Origin: Corythucha ciliata
Lineage: Eukaryota > Arthropoda > Insecta > Hemiptera > Tingidae
Direction: 5' to 3'
Length of the DNA: 64,000 bases
Assembly (NCBI GenBank): GCA_038030265.1
Contig: CM075940.1
Location: 1,116,001-1,180,000, forward strand
How positions within the stretch are numbered: position 1 is the first letter of the stretch; every line of letters begins with the position of its first letter. The notes under the pieces are model-generated. The model searched no databases, was not told where the DNA came from, and saw only the letters and a list, made by a program, of their open reading frames with translations. The position numbers were made by a program, and so were the translations under genes. This document shows positions 1 through 11,877 of this stretch, piece by piece.

Positions 1-690
1 CTTTTATAAATTTGCACCAGTTTAAAGGCTTTTGCTGTCCCAAGCCAGTTTCTGATTTTATTATGAACAAGCCCAAATGTATAAAATATACGTTCAACAC
101 CCGTCAACGACGCTACAGCTAAGAACAATTGTTGGGTTGGAAATCTCAACGAAGGGTTTATTTTATCACGAATCGCTGACCACCAGACAAGTGGGTCAGT
201 CTGGGTGACTACGTTGGGCTCAAGCAAATAACTTTTGACGGGCCATTGCTTAGCTTTGTACGTTAGTATGGCTTCGGGGTGAAAATTTGTAACATATTCA
301 AACGACTCGTCTATTTGCTCTTGGTTGAGCTTAGTTCCGAAATATTTTGGGTCTAAAATGTTACTTGAATAGTGAACAGGCGTCATGACCATTTAAACAC
401 TTTTTTGGCAGCAGGCAAAATCCTTCGGGACGCCATTGCTTTCGAAAAAATCTAGTAGCTCAAGCCAAACCTCAGTGCACTCACTGGTGAGGAAGAAGTC
501 TTTTTGCGTTGTATCTTGTGCGTATGATATTTTTTGGAATTTTTCAAGGGCATCGCAAACATTTTTTTTCAATTTTATGTCGTGCACTTTGTTCATCACG
601 CCCGAGTCTATGGCAAATCTGTTCTCACTACAGTCTTCGGACAAAACGGGCCATTTGTCAAGAGCCAGAAGGAAAGGTGCGCATTTTGTC
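1..690 (-). pseudogene. hAT transposase C-terminal fragment (ZBED-like)
   Basis: Reading the minus strand from about 690 gives a hAT-like protein with the family motif ENRFAIDSGVMNKV. After a frame change near 370-395 it continues with SNILDPKYFG and the C-terminal dimerisation segment GVERIFYTFGLVHNKIRN, open to the window edge. hAT transposases use this C-terminal region to dimerise in the nucleus. The fragment lacks the BED finger and most of the catalytic core, and it runs off the left edge. Its upstream end stops abruptly where another hAT terminus begins at 696, so it was probably cut by that insertion. I am confident of the superfamily; the copy is dead because of the frame change. Confidence 0.8.
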
Positions 691-695
691 TAGGG

Positions 696-1734
696 CAGTG
701 GTTCTCAACCGGGGTGCCGCCTACCTCATCGTGGGGTGCCGCGAAATATGGGTAAAAAATTCAATTTAAAATAATTTAAAAAATCAATTTTAATAATTAG
801 ACATATTAATTTTCTATTTGACTCACAACATTATGATAATTCAACTATCGAACGTCAGTTCATAGCATAGCATACGTAGACATAGACTAGTAAAGGATGT
901 CAGTAGAGACTAGCCCGCTCACTGCATCCAGGAAGTTAACGAGACCTTGTCAGAAGTTCCGTGATGAAGTTAGGAACAATGTTTGACTCGCAGTACAGAA
1001 CAGACTCATCATTTCTCTCCCCATCCATTCCTTTTCCGCGATTCCAAACATTCGTGGTAGCGAGGCATAACGAAAGCTTTGAGGAGACCCCCCTTTTTGA
1101 CGCTGGGTGTACTATGAAAAAATGGTGGGAGGAAAAACTGCTCCCGTGCTATCAAGCTGTGACAGGCTTACGGTCCTGTGTCGTACGTATTTGTGTGATT
1201 TTGAGTTCTATTTGTCTCCTTGTTTTTGTTCTGTGATTGTTTTGCAAAATGGATCGGTTTATCGTAAGAAAAAGAAAACTTGACGATGAAGGCAGCAGCC
1301 AAGATAAAGCAGTTGGACCATCTCCAGTTTGCACCGAAACTACGAAACAGGTGAGGCATACAAACGCTGGTGGAAGTAAGACCAGATTCTATAACGACGC
1401 ATATCTGGCGATGGGATTCACCTGGTGTGGGTCTGAAGAAAAACCAATCCCTCAATGCATCGTCTGTGGTGACAAATTGAGTAACGAAGCGATGGCGCCT
1501 AGTAAGCTGAAACGCCATTTTACAACAAAACATTCTCACTTGAAAGACAAGGATCCAGATTATTTTAAAAGGCTCCTTTCTGGTCAGAAAAAAGATGCTA
1601 CTGCTTTCTCGAGAAAAGTTAAAGTTTCTGAGAGGGTTCTTGAAGCAAGTTTTAGCCCAACGATACCCATGCATAAAACTCATAAAAGGATAAACCCTGA
1701 GACTATCCTGTGTCAACAAATTACTTTATTTTAA
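696..1734 (+). mobile_element. hAT element 5' part (TIR plus BED-finger exon)
   Basis: CAGTGGTTCTCAACC at 696 matches the terminal inverted repeat typical of ZBED/Charlie-type hAT elements. The same strand carries the matching N-terminal BED-finger coding region from 1249. No central DDE region, dimerisation domain or second terminus follows before unrelated sequence near 1740, so this is a 5' remnant. The candidate 8-bp target site is GTCTAGGG just left of 696; its partner is not in view. The insertion interrupts the hAT fragment at 1-690. Confidence 0.65.
1249..1734 (+). pseudogene. BED zinc-finger N-terminus of ZBED-like hAT transposase, truncated
   Basis: The frame starts at ATG 1249, which I chose because the known family begins with a MDRF-type leader. 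The BED finger reads CIVCGDKLSNEAM then KLKRHFTTKHSHLK, giving the C-x2-C and H-x4-H zinc ligands; GFTWCG, C-terminal of RFYNDAYL, is the family's aromatic signature. BED fingers bind the element's terminal repeats. About 160 residues are present against roughly 600 or more for an intact protein, and a TAA at 1732 ends the frame. This is an N-terminal remnant of a hAT transposase or a ZBED-like domesticated gene; the truncation favours a remnant. Confidence 0.75.
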
Positions 1735-2364
1735 TTAAAAAAGTATAATGGGCGATAGAAACTTTGTACGTTCAACGAGACACAAGTTTGATTAGATTAT
1801 AGCAGTCCACCTGTGATCACGCGCTAGTATTAAGTGGTGTGAAGCAGTGATGCCATACGTGACCTATAAGACTAAGGACCCCAAAAAACGTCATAACTCA
1901 TTCGGCGCCAATTCTGCCTCGAAAAGAGAGGTTAGGGTACGGATGTATCGTTAACGACTTGCACTAACGGATCAATAAGTAACTGAAGTTACCAAGTCCG
2001 TTACCTGTATTCAAAAGTAACGAGAGCGTTACTCCGTTACCAAAAAAGTAACGCCTCTAGTAACCGAGTAACGGTTTAGTGCCCAGCTCTATTTGTGTAA
2101 CACAATTCGTACAACTCATCATGGAGCCTTAGTGGGTGGTGGTGGGTGTTATGTTCACTATTTAGGTATGACGGGGAAACTCGAAGACACTGAGAATTAT
2201 TATTTAGGAACAGTTGAACATTTATTGAAACACATAACTGGGAGAACTAAACACAAATAGTCAGACGACTGAGGCGACTCAACCATAAGAAACCAAGCAC
2301 TTGAGCGAGAGCTCTTTTTTAGAAACCTTTTTTGGACACAGTCTAACACACATTATTTTGTTAA
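1735..2364. other. No gene seen; possible hAT-like terminus
   Basis: No convincing coding region. At about 1985-2092 there is a cluster of GTTAC/GTAAC motifs ending AGTGCCCAGCTCT, whose reverse complement AGAGCTGGGCACT resembles hAT-type termini. No matching partner was found. Confidence 0.3.
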
Positions 2365-2590
2365 TTACGCAGTGGCACACGCAGGAATCGGTCCTGGGGG
2401 GGGGGGGGTTTCTAAACACAAAACTGGTCCATTGTATGGACAGAACACGCCGTACTGCACATAAAGACGAAAATATTGATATTTTTTAGAAAATAATTCA
2501 TTCATGGTTTGGGAATAATCAATTACCAGTCGTCTTCTATGTTTCTCATTTTTGGTAATGAGCACCCGGGCTCTCATAAAATAGTGTTTA
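2365..2590 (-). pseudogene. Ty3/gypsy reverse-transcriptase fragment
   Basis: The minus strand reads RVLITKNEKHRRRLVIDYSQTMN. This matches the start of the RT domain of arthropod Ty3/gypsy elements, where a motif of the V-V/T-K-x-E, R-x-x-V-D-Y-S-Q-T-I-N kind precedes the first catalytic aspartate. Only about 40-50 residues are convincing; both sides run into non-coding repeats, including a G12-13 run near 2396. It is a short dead scrap. Confidence 0.6.
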
Positions 2591-2597
2591 TTTTTTA

Positions 2598-2831
2598 CGC
2601 AGGCCCCTTTTTTCGGCACCAGCTGAGTGGGAACTAAATGATTGGTTGGGTTGCCTATACGATATGGGAAGGGGACACTTGTTATTGGAGTCATTTGCAA
2701 TTAAAATCTTTATCCTGTCCTAAATTTCATTCATAATTGATTGATATCCTTCTAACTTATGAGGTTTGACTCGATTGTCGCATGAATGAAATGCACTTTT
2801 CCCGACAGGCTGCTGTCGGAACAAAACTCTG
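2598..2831 (+). repeat. Dispersed repeat family B
   Basis: This ~230-bp segment recurs, diverged, at 63050-63300. It contains TTGCCTATACGATATGGGAA and ends GAATGAAATGCAC followed by the short hairpin CCGACAGGCTGCTGTCGG. Shorter copies lie at 41817-41878 and inverted at 62891-62999. The end GAATGAAATGCACT is the exact reverse complement of the start of repeat family A (59484), so A and B may be two ends of one element family. Confidence 0.75.
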
Positions 2832-4061
2832 AAGTTTGAATTTACCAATAATTAAACAAACCAACCAACAAATAGATAACTGAAAAACAAGAACGTCAAA
2901 CTGGAGCGCTATGAAAGTACAAAATCATAATACCGACAATGTTAATGAACGGAATCATACAGTATTCTTTGAACCTGAAAAAACAAAAAAGCAATGTTAT
3001 ACCGACAATTTATCAATCAAAGAACTGAAATCGGAAACAACATTCTTCTCATATTATACAATCCAAAGTAGGTGAGTAGCGCCTTGGTGGTACGCAGGAA
3101 CGTCTGGGTAACGGTGGCGACCGGGAATCCGGGCGACGAAGAGCAGGCTTCAAATGTGGGACGTCTAGTTGGAGGGGACAGGAGTTGGGACATGGGAGAG
3201 AAGATGACGTATACGAATTTGATTGCCATGAGTTTCACGAATTACGCCGGCGCTAAATTTGACTAAATACACCACAAAACCCAAAACATCCATCCGCTGG
3301 TTACCATTTCGCAAATGTCTGCCCTCAGAATGTTGATAATATTCTCATTCGCAGAGGTAGCAAAACCGGAGGGTTGTGACGAAGTCGGAGATGATTCGTG
3401 TAGTATCTTCCGTTGAAATAATGGGTTCTGATCGTGAAGCCGATGAGTGGCCAACCATGCGTCCAAGATAGGTGGAATTACGGGAGTCCTCCGCTGACAA
3501 AAAAGAGGCGTTGTCGGATCCGGGCGTGTTTCGCGCGGATGTAGACGAACAGTCGTCAAATTTCGACGATGACGCTATGAACTGGACCTCTAAACTGGAA
3601 CCGGGTGACTTCTTCAAAGACGTACGGCTTGACGATCGAACGGAGAATGAGCTCAAGTTTGTTACAGGCTGTATTATAATTCGTACGGCTTCTCACTGTT
3701 GCCAGCCCCATTGGGAAATTATGTTTGGACTGTGGTGTTTTGTTCCGGTACTCCGCGCTTGTTACACCCTGATATTTTAACTTATTTCCTTATACAATAC
3801 TAGGAGAAAACGTTAAATTTACCTTATTTTGTTAATTACGAGTATTTCATATTTATTGTTAGACTAAAATTTATTTTTTATATGAAAACTCCATGGCCGT
3901 CAATTCCCCAAAGGGATGACCCGCACGTACGGACGACGCCTCCCGTACGTCCCTTATGTCACCCTAATCTATCCTTGATCATTAGTGATTTATTATTATT
4001 ATTTTTGTTAATCGTTGGTTCTTTTTATTTGAAGTGCCTAGAAATCTTTGTGGCTCTCTCA
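2832..4061. other. No recognisable gene
   Basis: Several short open frames occur on both strands (for example 3472-3780 plus, 3345-3656 minus). None shows a domain I recognise, and they overlap each other in antisense, so I do not call any of them. Confidence 0.4.
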
Positions 4062-4870
4062 TTACATTACAAAGCAGCGCACTACGTGCTTCAGGAAACC
4101 TTCCTCAAAAACTCCTGAAAGATTAATGGCCAAGGCTCGATACTGGGATGTAACTTGTCTTCTGTTAGAAGCTGTATCTTCCACCGGGCGGCAGTTCTGG
4201 CAGTGTCGCCTCATGGTTTTCAAACTAAACCATCCCAAACAATGTGGACAGGACCCGAAGTCTTTGGGGTTCGAATGCGTCAATTTCCTCGCTAGTATTA
4301 AATCCCCTTCTTTTGTGGCAATAACGTGATTATTGTTTTTATAATCTCCCAATCTATCGAGCAATAATATTTTATGTTTCTTCTCTCAGGAGCCACTGGG
4401 AAAGGCTATACATTTCTGAACACTTTTTTACGACTACTTAGTTACGATTTTTTCACAAAAAGGACACGCGTGCTTGTCTCCCCACTTTTTGGCTCCAGAC
4501 TTCCGTTCACCTAGGAAACAGTAGGTAAAGCAAAATAAGTAACTAGGCAGTAAAGAAAACTCTTTGATCAATGCTTACATTGCAAAGAGGACGACGACGA
4601 CGAATGGGAATCAGAGGATGACGAGAGCAGTTTGAGTGCAACTTTTCTCCTCTTCACTGTCACGTCAGAATCAGAAGATTCTGCAAAAGGTGAAATGTTG
4701 AAGTTTTAGAATTCCCAACCAACTAAATTATAAACTGAAAGCTCCACCGTTTAGTTACACCTTTGTTCCAGAACTGCCCCAGAAGACGGTTCAGGAGGAG
4801 TAGAACAATAACGCACTTGAAGTTGCGATTGCTCAAATTTAGACAACATAGTCTGCAGCATTCATGGAAA
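4062..4870 (-). pseudogene. Degenerate multi-exon gene fragment with zinc-ligand motifs
   Basis: On the minus strand a last exon-like frame contains CPHCLGWFSLKTMRRHCQNC, with C-x2-C and H-x3-C ligands. Upstream lie KHACPFCEKI (about 4440-4510), preceded by the acceptor TTTCCTAG, and a serine-rich acidic piece (about 4570-4685) bounded by TTTTGCAG and GTAAGC. Together they look like exons of one zinc-motif protein of a family seen in arthropods and cnidarians that I cannot name. Stop codons interrupt the stretch between the last two pieces, so the copy is probably dead. Function unknown; it could be TE-derived. Confidence 0.4.
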
Positions 4871-5517
4871 AACCTCCGCCAGCCGATATGTGACTAATTC
4901 GTAAGTCAAAAATAACCACTTGGAGGCGAGGCCAGAAAAATAGAACCGCTTCTATCTTGAGAAACAGTCACAGTTCCCTCCGAGTGACGTCACTTTCATG
5001 CACGGAGGCATGCGCCTTACCATTTCATGAAACATGCATCGAGCGGGGCAAGAAAACAGGCACCGGGCTTAAGTTCTTCTTTTAAACGAGCCGTTAAGTT
5101 ATCAAAAGTTTGTTCAGTTTCATCGTAAGAGTCCCACGCGGTGACATAAGTATTGTATTTAAAGGGAAGACTCCTAGTACTTCGGCAATTTCGTCAAGTT
5201 CACTCACTTGTTCATCCACGACAATTAAAGCCTGTGACATGGATTCCTTTTTGCTTATATGTTGAGCAATAGTATCTGTCTCAACCATTTTATAATTAAA
5301 CAACTGTTGTTTTAAGAGTAGTGATGGGCCGAATTTAACTTAGCTGTTATTTTATAACAGTTATTTCAAATTAGCTGTCATAACCGTTATGAGATTTTCG
5401 ATTTAACTACTACTGCTAAACGATTAGGAAAGTTGTAGGCTTTTACAGCCGACGAGGTATCTAGTATTTTTGGTCTCCGATTCCAAAAATTCCACTTGCC
5501 TTTTGCGTTTCAGAGCT
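4871..5517. other. No gene seen; hAT-like end near 5325
   Basis: A 69-codon minus frame (5094-5303) has no recognisable domain. TAGTGATGGGCCGAATTTAA near 5324, followed by alternating AACAGTTAT/CTGTCATAACCG motifs, resembles a hAT terminus but has no visible partner. Confidence 0.25.
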
Positions 5518-5775
5518 TTCTGAACAACTTTGGTTCCGTGCCTGTACACTTTACACCAACGCGCATATCTCCTAAAGTAGCCAACCGATTTTGATGAAAT
5601 TTTCGTGATACACGTCGGTTAGGCCACAGATGGTTCCATTTCAATTTGAGTTGAATCGGTCCAATAGGAGGGGCTCCAGGGGGGCAGTGTACACTTCTCA
5701 CCAACGCTCATATCTCCTAGCTAGAATAGGCAACCGAGCTTGATGAAATATTGATGAAGAACGTAAGTTAAGCCC
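5518..5775 (+). repeat. Repeat family C, two tandem ~155-bp units
   Basis: Each unit contains CATATCTCCTA, GATGAAATTTTC/ATATTC, CCATTTCAATTTGAGT and CCAATAGGAGGGGCTCCA, ending GTACACTTCTCACCAACG. Related units occur at 17066-17215, 46957-47235 and 47480-47545. No coding capacity is evident. It behaves as a dispersed, internally tandem non-autonomous repeat. Confidence 0.75.
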
Positions 5776-6100
5776 GGTGCACACGATGCAATTTTCTCAA
5801 CAATATTTCTTTCAAGCAAGTTTGTTTGTGAATTGCGCATGCCCTCTTGCGAGATGCGTGACGTCAGTCCAAGGAGCTGGGCAAGTTTTTCGTTATAGAA
5901 CCTGTCCTATTTTCTTTCCAAGATTGCTTGAGAAGACCAATCAGGCTGTAGTAAAGTCACGTGGTTTTGTGGAAGGGGAATGTAACCTGGTCCGATAAAG
6001 TTTTTTCGAAGTTCAAGAGGAGAACCGAGCGTACTGTCGTGTTTTTTAAAATTATAATTATTGGTGTGCGTTTTACATAACTTTTTGTGTGATGTTCGTA

Positions 6101-7616
6101 ATGGAGACATCTAAGCTAAAATGGTCGCATGAAGAGATCGTCACTCTCATTGATGCTTATAAACAAGAAGAATGTTTGTACGCAATCAAAAGCCCTTCGT
6201 ACCACAACAAAGGGCTTCGCAATGAAGCTCTCGCCCGAATTGCCAATGCCGTGAGAGCATTGAGGCCAGGAGTTTCAGTGAAGGATTGCGTCGCCAAATT
6301 TCACAATTTGAGGACACATTATAACGCCGAAAGGAAGAAGATCGCGGACTCAATTAAGACTCACGTCAAGTAGGAAAATGACTAAACATGACCAGGAATT
6401 GAATATTAGTGCGTAAATGATTGATTTCGATTTATAGCGAAATAATAAAACTTGCTAATTTTTTTTGTTACCTTAAACGGGGCCGGTCTGTGACTCGTGA
6501 CGTAACTAAAGGATCGTGACCCCTCCCAACCCTCCGCATCGTGGCTGTTATCATGTGTTGCCCCTTCTTGACCATCCCCTTTCTCTAAAGTCCTATTGTT
6601 TGATTTGTGGGAAGCCATTGTGAAGGTTATGCGAAGGCTGTTATTGCGTCATCAGTCTATCTAGCCTATTTCAAATGGGTCCCGCAACCCAATAGTTTTA
6701 AAAATTAGTACAAAAATATAGGGCCTGATTTTATGTGAACGGATCGTGTTTTCATGAGTTTTGGTAACCAAGCTATCATGCCGGCATGGTTTTGGAAAAT
6801 GTGTTACTTCCTCATTCACTCATATCTCGTCTCTCCCGTGTTTCAATTTTTTATGACAACCTTAGCACGAACGTTCGGGGAAAAATGCTGCAAGCGGGAT
6901 CCAAGGACGCCGAATGAGAAATAACACCATTCCCCCATTCTGGTGGCAATTTCACACGGGTTCTTAATAAGGCCCCAGATGAGTCTCATAAATTTCATTA
7001 AATTATTCCGGAACAACCCCCCTGACGCAACCATCTCACGAAACCGATGATCAATCCTTCAATACACGACCTGATAACCTGAAGCCGAATACGTACCAGC
7101 CCCCCCCCCCATATTCGATAAAGTCACCGAATTTCAATGATGTATCACAGCCTTAATTGTTTGATTCTTGGCTTCACAGGTTACAATCGATGTTGGTTTC
7201 GAGGCTGTCGAGCCTAACGTAGTATATTCGCTGCCGAGTTGTAGTTTCGGATCGGTCACTGTCGACCCCGGGGAGAATTTGACTAGCCCGACGCCATCAA
7301 CATCCTCGCGGCCTGACAAGAGGAAGCGAACTTGTGTTGTTGCGAACGATTGTTCTGAGGCAATTTCGAATTTAGCCAATCAATTCGGCAGCCAGTTGTG
7401 CTTACGCCAACAGCAGGAGGTGCACCAACGCAGGAGGGAGTCAACGACGGTATAAATGGTCTCATGTCATTTTTATCATGGATAATAAGGAACATTGATG
7501 ACGAACGAGTTCGCTTTGATTTGATAACCGAGATAACGTCCATCGCGATGAGGGTGGGTTCCTCAGAAATTAAGAAAAAAAAAAGAAATGCACCAATGAA
7601 ATCTGTGGGGTCTTGA
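6101..7616 (+). pseudogene. MADF (Myb/SANT-like) protein gene, frameshifted
   Basis: The first exon from ATG 6101 encodes a MADF domain: KLKWSHEEIVTLIDAYKQE, an alanine-rich middle, then KDCVAKFHNLRTHYNAERKK. MADF proteins bind DNA, and versions of this type accompany PIF/Harbinger transposases. The exon ends near 6370. After an ~810-bp intron-like gap, an acceptor TTGGCTTCACAG (7179) opens a second coding stretch. Near 7398 the frame slips by one and continues as MSFLSWIIRNIDDERVRF and ITEITSIAMR, like the C-terminal helix of such proteins. The slip suggests a pseudogene, although an undetected intron is possible. No transposase lies beside it. Confidence 0.65.
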
Positions 7617-8117
7617 TTGTTGTTTAATAATTAAGCAATTAATAAAAATATAACGATTATAGTTTTATTCCATAGTTGGCTACTTTCATTATTGACATTG
7701 CCCCCTGCACGAATTGTTACCCTGTATCCAACTTGAGCGAGTAACGCGGGCGGGTTTGCGTTGTAAAACTCATCCCTTTCTTCAAGCGCTTAAACACAAG
7801 CTGAAGCCGCTTGATGAACCTTATCGAGGTGTTTGTGCGGAGGGGTTTCTCATAACTTTCTATCTTATCACAATTTTGAAATGTATTGTCAAATTGTACT
7901 ATTAGGCGGAATAAAAGGTTTCAGCGCGATTGAAGCTGTTACCTAAGCACGGAGAAGACGGGCTTCATCAGATGGCTAAGCTCTTGTCCAGCTCTGAGCT
8001 CCACTTATAGTCTGTCCAGTTAGGGATGGACTCCTTACCGCCCATAAATTTAGTGGAAAGAGCTTCCCCTTTGCCCCCCCCCCCTTCTCTTAAAAATAAT
8101 GCACCGGGAATAATTTT
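7617..8117. other. No recognisable gene
   Basis: Short frames only. A C10 run at about 8077-8086 and short A runs are the only notable composition features. Confidence 0.35.
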
Positions 8118-8254
8118 AAGCCGGCTCCACACATGCGGTGTTTGCCAAATAATGAGCAAAATATTAATCAATTTCTAGCATTGCCTAGAAACCGACCAAT
8201 TGAAAAATACTTTGCTCGTTATTTGGCAAATATCGCATGTGTGGAGCCGGCTGC
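8118..8254. mobile_element. MITE with ~42-bp inverted repeats
   Basis: AGCCGGCTCCACACATGCG at 8119 is matched in inverse by CGCATGTGTGGAGCCGGCT ending at 8252. The complementarity extends through TTTGCCAAATAATGAGCAAA on both arms around a ~50-bp centre. It has no coding capacity. A clear target duplication is not visible. Confidence 0.8.
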
Positions 8255-9393
8255 CCGTCAGCGAGCACAGATAAAAAATAGGGGGAGTGTATTGATAGAA
8301 AATGTTACGCAAGTTATGTCTCATTTCCCCCTCTCAGTGCCTAGTTTAGGGAGAAAAAAAGTGTTGGATGAGGTTTCCCAAAAATTTGTTTTCACTAATT
8401 TGAAGCTAATCTTCCGCAGATGAAACTTTCAGCTGTCAATTCAGTTTTACCGTTCAGCAAACGCAGCAGTTTTTTGTTTAACTTCGTTTCCAAACTTCAA
8501 TGCTTTGACTTGTATGACAGTTCCCAATAGTTTTCCCATCCCATTATTTAGCTTCCTAGAGAAAGGGAAGTGTGCCCATTTTTCATTTATTTAGGTCTGT
8601 CGTCCACTGGACGCGTTTTCGAGCGGCGCGACAACGAGCGTACATCTCAAAGGCTCAAATTGAATGTGACATCGTCCACTGCAGGCTTAGCTGCAGTGAA
8701 TTAAATTTAAGTCATTTTCAGTGTTGCCAGACCGAATAACGTAAAATACTCACCAACGTATTGATAAAAATACTCACTTTTTCTTCAATGCGATAAATTT
8801 AGTTAGGTAGAGAATAGTGACTACTGTGGGGGTAGAAAAAGAGAGTAGAGAGCATCAGTTGAAAAAGGAACCCCGTTCAGCTCCTAGAGATGCCACTGCG
8901 ATCGAGGGCCGGGGACTAAAAATAAGCAGACTTGTTATCACATGTTGGAGATTGGCGATCGCAGCTAAGGAATATGCCATCTAGACTAGAGAACGTAGAG
9001 GAACTAGTGATATTGATAGTGTAAGCAGTAATTTTTCGAAGGTATTTGTCCCTGGAGAGAATTTATTTTTATTAATGACACCATGTGACAAGAGTTATCA
9101 ATTTTGCTTACACTATCAGCAATTTGTGTGAAACTAGCGCATCGCGTGATGATTTTAATCGCCAATAGCTATGCATTTTTACATGGCGAATCTAGCATTG
9201 CCTTTTCTACTTCCTCGTAAAAACTATTCAGCGATTATTTCCTTTGAACTACAGTTGGAAATTGCACACGGGATCGTGTGCACAGGGCTTGATCACAAGA
9301 CATTAATCAATGAACCAAATAGCGCTATATTTAAAATTTTAAACAAAAAAAGATATTACAATCAACACTTAAAAAAAGAAATAAATTTATACG

Positions 9394-11877
9394 TTAAATA
9401 TCGTACATTTCGCTACTGTGTTTCGCCAGCATTTCCTTTTTAACATCCAAGTCATAACAGGATTGCCCTTCTGAATTGAGCAAATGTTTAGTTTTTAGAA
9501 TGGACGATACAGTAATGTCCGAGAGTTTATTTCGCACTTTTGTCTTGTTTAAATTTATTGCACTAAAAATTCGCTCAACGCACGCACTAGAGTGTGGAAG
9601 AGTGAAAATTCTTGACACAAGCATAATCAATTGTGGAAAAGCTTGGGATCCATCCCCTTTTTCTATTAGCTTTACTTTTCTCCAAAAGTCTACATCATTA
9701 ATTTTTTTTTTTTTTCAATGTCGGATAAAAGATTTGGCACAACTTCAGATGCTTTAAGGGTTCTGAATTCAACATCCAATTCGCTCAAATTGAAGGGTAT
9801 ATCTTTGAAATAATCCGCTACTGGGGCAATGGACTCAAATTTATCCAAACAAGTTGGATCAACAAAAGTAATGTTTTTTAGAAGTTTGACTTGTGGACTT
9901 CTGAAGGTGAACCGGGAATATATTTGGAAAGCAGCTTCGACATAAAAATTCAAGCAGTTCGTTCTAAATTCTTTTATAATACCAGCAGGCAAATTTGAGA
10001 ACTCTTTTTCTAATGCGATTGCGACCTTTGGACCTAAATATACTTTTGGCAAGTCCACAAAATTGTCTGGATTTCTGTACTGGATCACATCTGGTTCTTT
10101 ACCTGACATGTATTCCCTTTTCATATAGTTTCCCAAGATTGTTTTGTATACCCCAACAACTTTCGAATAAACTACTTGAATTTTCGGGGTTTCAGATTGA
10201 AATTCCAAGTTAACACTAGAAAAAATAGGCAGGGCATACTCTAAAAAAAGAAAATGCAGTTTCGTTATAGGTGTAAATTTCGACAAAATCAGGTTAGCCT
10301 TGCTGTCATTCGATTCGTCTTTGAAAAAAAGTTGAAGCGTGTCCCACTGTTCAATGAATCTGGTAACGCACGCCGTCAAACAAGCGTAAAATTTGATGAG
10401 GTTTTGCCTGATCGAAGAAGTAATCGAATGACATGCATCAAAATACATGTAGACAAATAATCGAAGTAGCGTAAACAAAAAAAAATTGTCTCATTTCCCC
10501 CTCCCTAATAGTCCAACTAATGGGGTGAGAAAACTTTTTCATCCCCCCGAAATGGACTATTGGAGAGGGGAAAATGTGGACATTTCATGCATCACATTTT
10601 CTACTAGTATACTCCCTCTATTTCTTATTCGTGCTCCCTGGACAAATCTTACCTCGAAAATCTTTTGGACTTCTCTAAATTTTGAAAGTCTTTTGGGGGA
10701 GTATTTTAAATATACGTATGTTTCTTTCAACATCATTCACCGAAGAAGGCAATTTATCTGATGCATGCGAGGCAATCAAGTGCCATGAGTGGCATGTATA
10801 CTTCATGACGAATAGATTATCGCAGTCGTCACTTAATAATTTTTGGAGACCTTTATGGGCGCCATGCATAACGTTTGGGCCATCCGAGGCAAACCCGATC
10901 ATGTTAGTAACGTAGGGGATGTTTTTTTCTTTGAAAAAGTCTGTGATAACGGTGTGCAGACCCTTGGCAGACGCATCGTGCACTGGTAAAAGCTCCAAGA
11001 ACTCATCTCTAATCTGTGAATAAATGAAGTTTACGTTAGCTCTGTTCATTTTCTGGGCGAGTTCGAACTACATACAAAAACAGTCATGATAGATTCCTAC
11101 CTTGAGAGGTTCTGCGACAATCCTGCATACTAGAGCCAAGTGCTTCTGTGCACACCTACACATTTGTGGCATTAAAAAATTGCAAGCTACTTCCTGTTTT
11201 TAGAAAACGTGAAGTTACTTCACGTATATAGTCAACAGTTAATAGTACCTGTCGGTGCTTTCATCGATGATGAGGCTGAATTTCGTGCTTCTCATGGATT
11301 GAATTATGCTCTCCTGTGAATAGCGTCCTAGTACATTGTTTAATATTGCCGTACTCTTCGTCCGGTTACATGAAATATTTTGAGCAACTGGAGCTACCGA
11401 TTTGATCAATTGAACGAGGTGATCTGACACGTTAAGTGATAAATTGTGCTCGGCCAAAAATGCTACCACTTTTATTTCGCTTGCCTTTGTCTTACTGTTA
11501 GTGTCCCGAAAACTCTGTACTACCGGCATTGACGATATTTTGGGAACATTTTTAAGGGCTTTCGAGCAACTCTGATGTTTCACACTTTTCAGATGTTTTT
11601 CCAGGGCACTCGCTCCTCCCGACACTTTCAGATGCTGGTCACACACTTTGCAATAAAAGAAAGAATCACCTTTCTCACTCGAGCTCACCCAAGATTTAAA
11701 GTTTTCCTCCTGCTCCCACACTTTCCGGTACTTATGTTTGCTCGAAAATTTCCTTTTTTTTAACACTTCCTGGGGTTGAAGTAGATTTCTTTTTCCTCTT
11801 TGTTTCATGAGAAGAAACTGAGCACGTATCGGAGTCCGCCGAATCGCACATTTTACCAATTCTGAAATTACATTCAC
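9394..11877 (-). pseudogene. hAT transposase, multi-exon, frameshifted
   Basis: Exon 1 (from about 11877) has a BED-type finger, FYCKVCDQHLKVSG then LEKHLKSVKHQ, and ends STKFSLIIDESTD at a GT donor near 11245. A mini-exon with KHLALVCRIVAEP ends at a GTAGGA donor (11100). The next exon carries GFASDGPNVMHGAHKG. The last part carries FVDPTCLDKF and the dimerisation motif SSACVERIFSAIN. Damage: an A14 run near 9705-9718 shifts frame within the LLSDIEK segment, and the exon ending GAG|GTAAGA near 10650 also needs a frame change. A dispersed repeat (10485-10645) lies in the following intron. The family nick-and-joins its element in the nucleus; this copy appears inactive. Confidence 0.75.
10485..10645. 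mobile_element. Short inverted-repeat insertion inside hAT intron
   Basis: ATTTCCCCCTCCCTAATAGTCC is mirrored by GGACTATTGGAGAGGGGAAAAT within about 95 bp. The sequence outside it resembles, in reverse orientation, the region at 8260-8330 (GAGCAC, then AATAG-GGGAGT, then AGAAAATGT). It is probably a small non-autonomous element. Confidence 0.5.

Noticed and set aside
3472..3780. 102-codon plus-strand frame with acidic N-terminus
   Set aside because: Overlapped by comparable antisense frames, no domain, no splice or promoter context that I can support.
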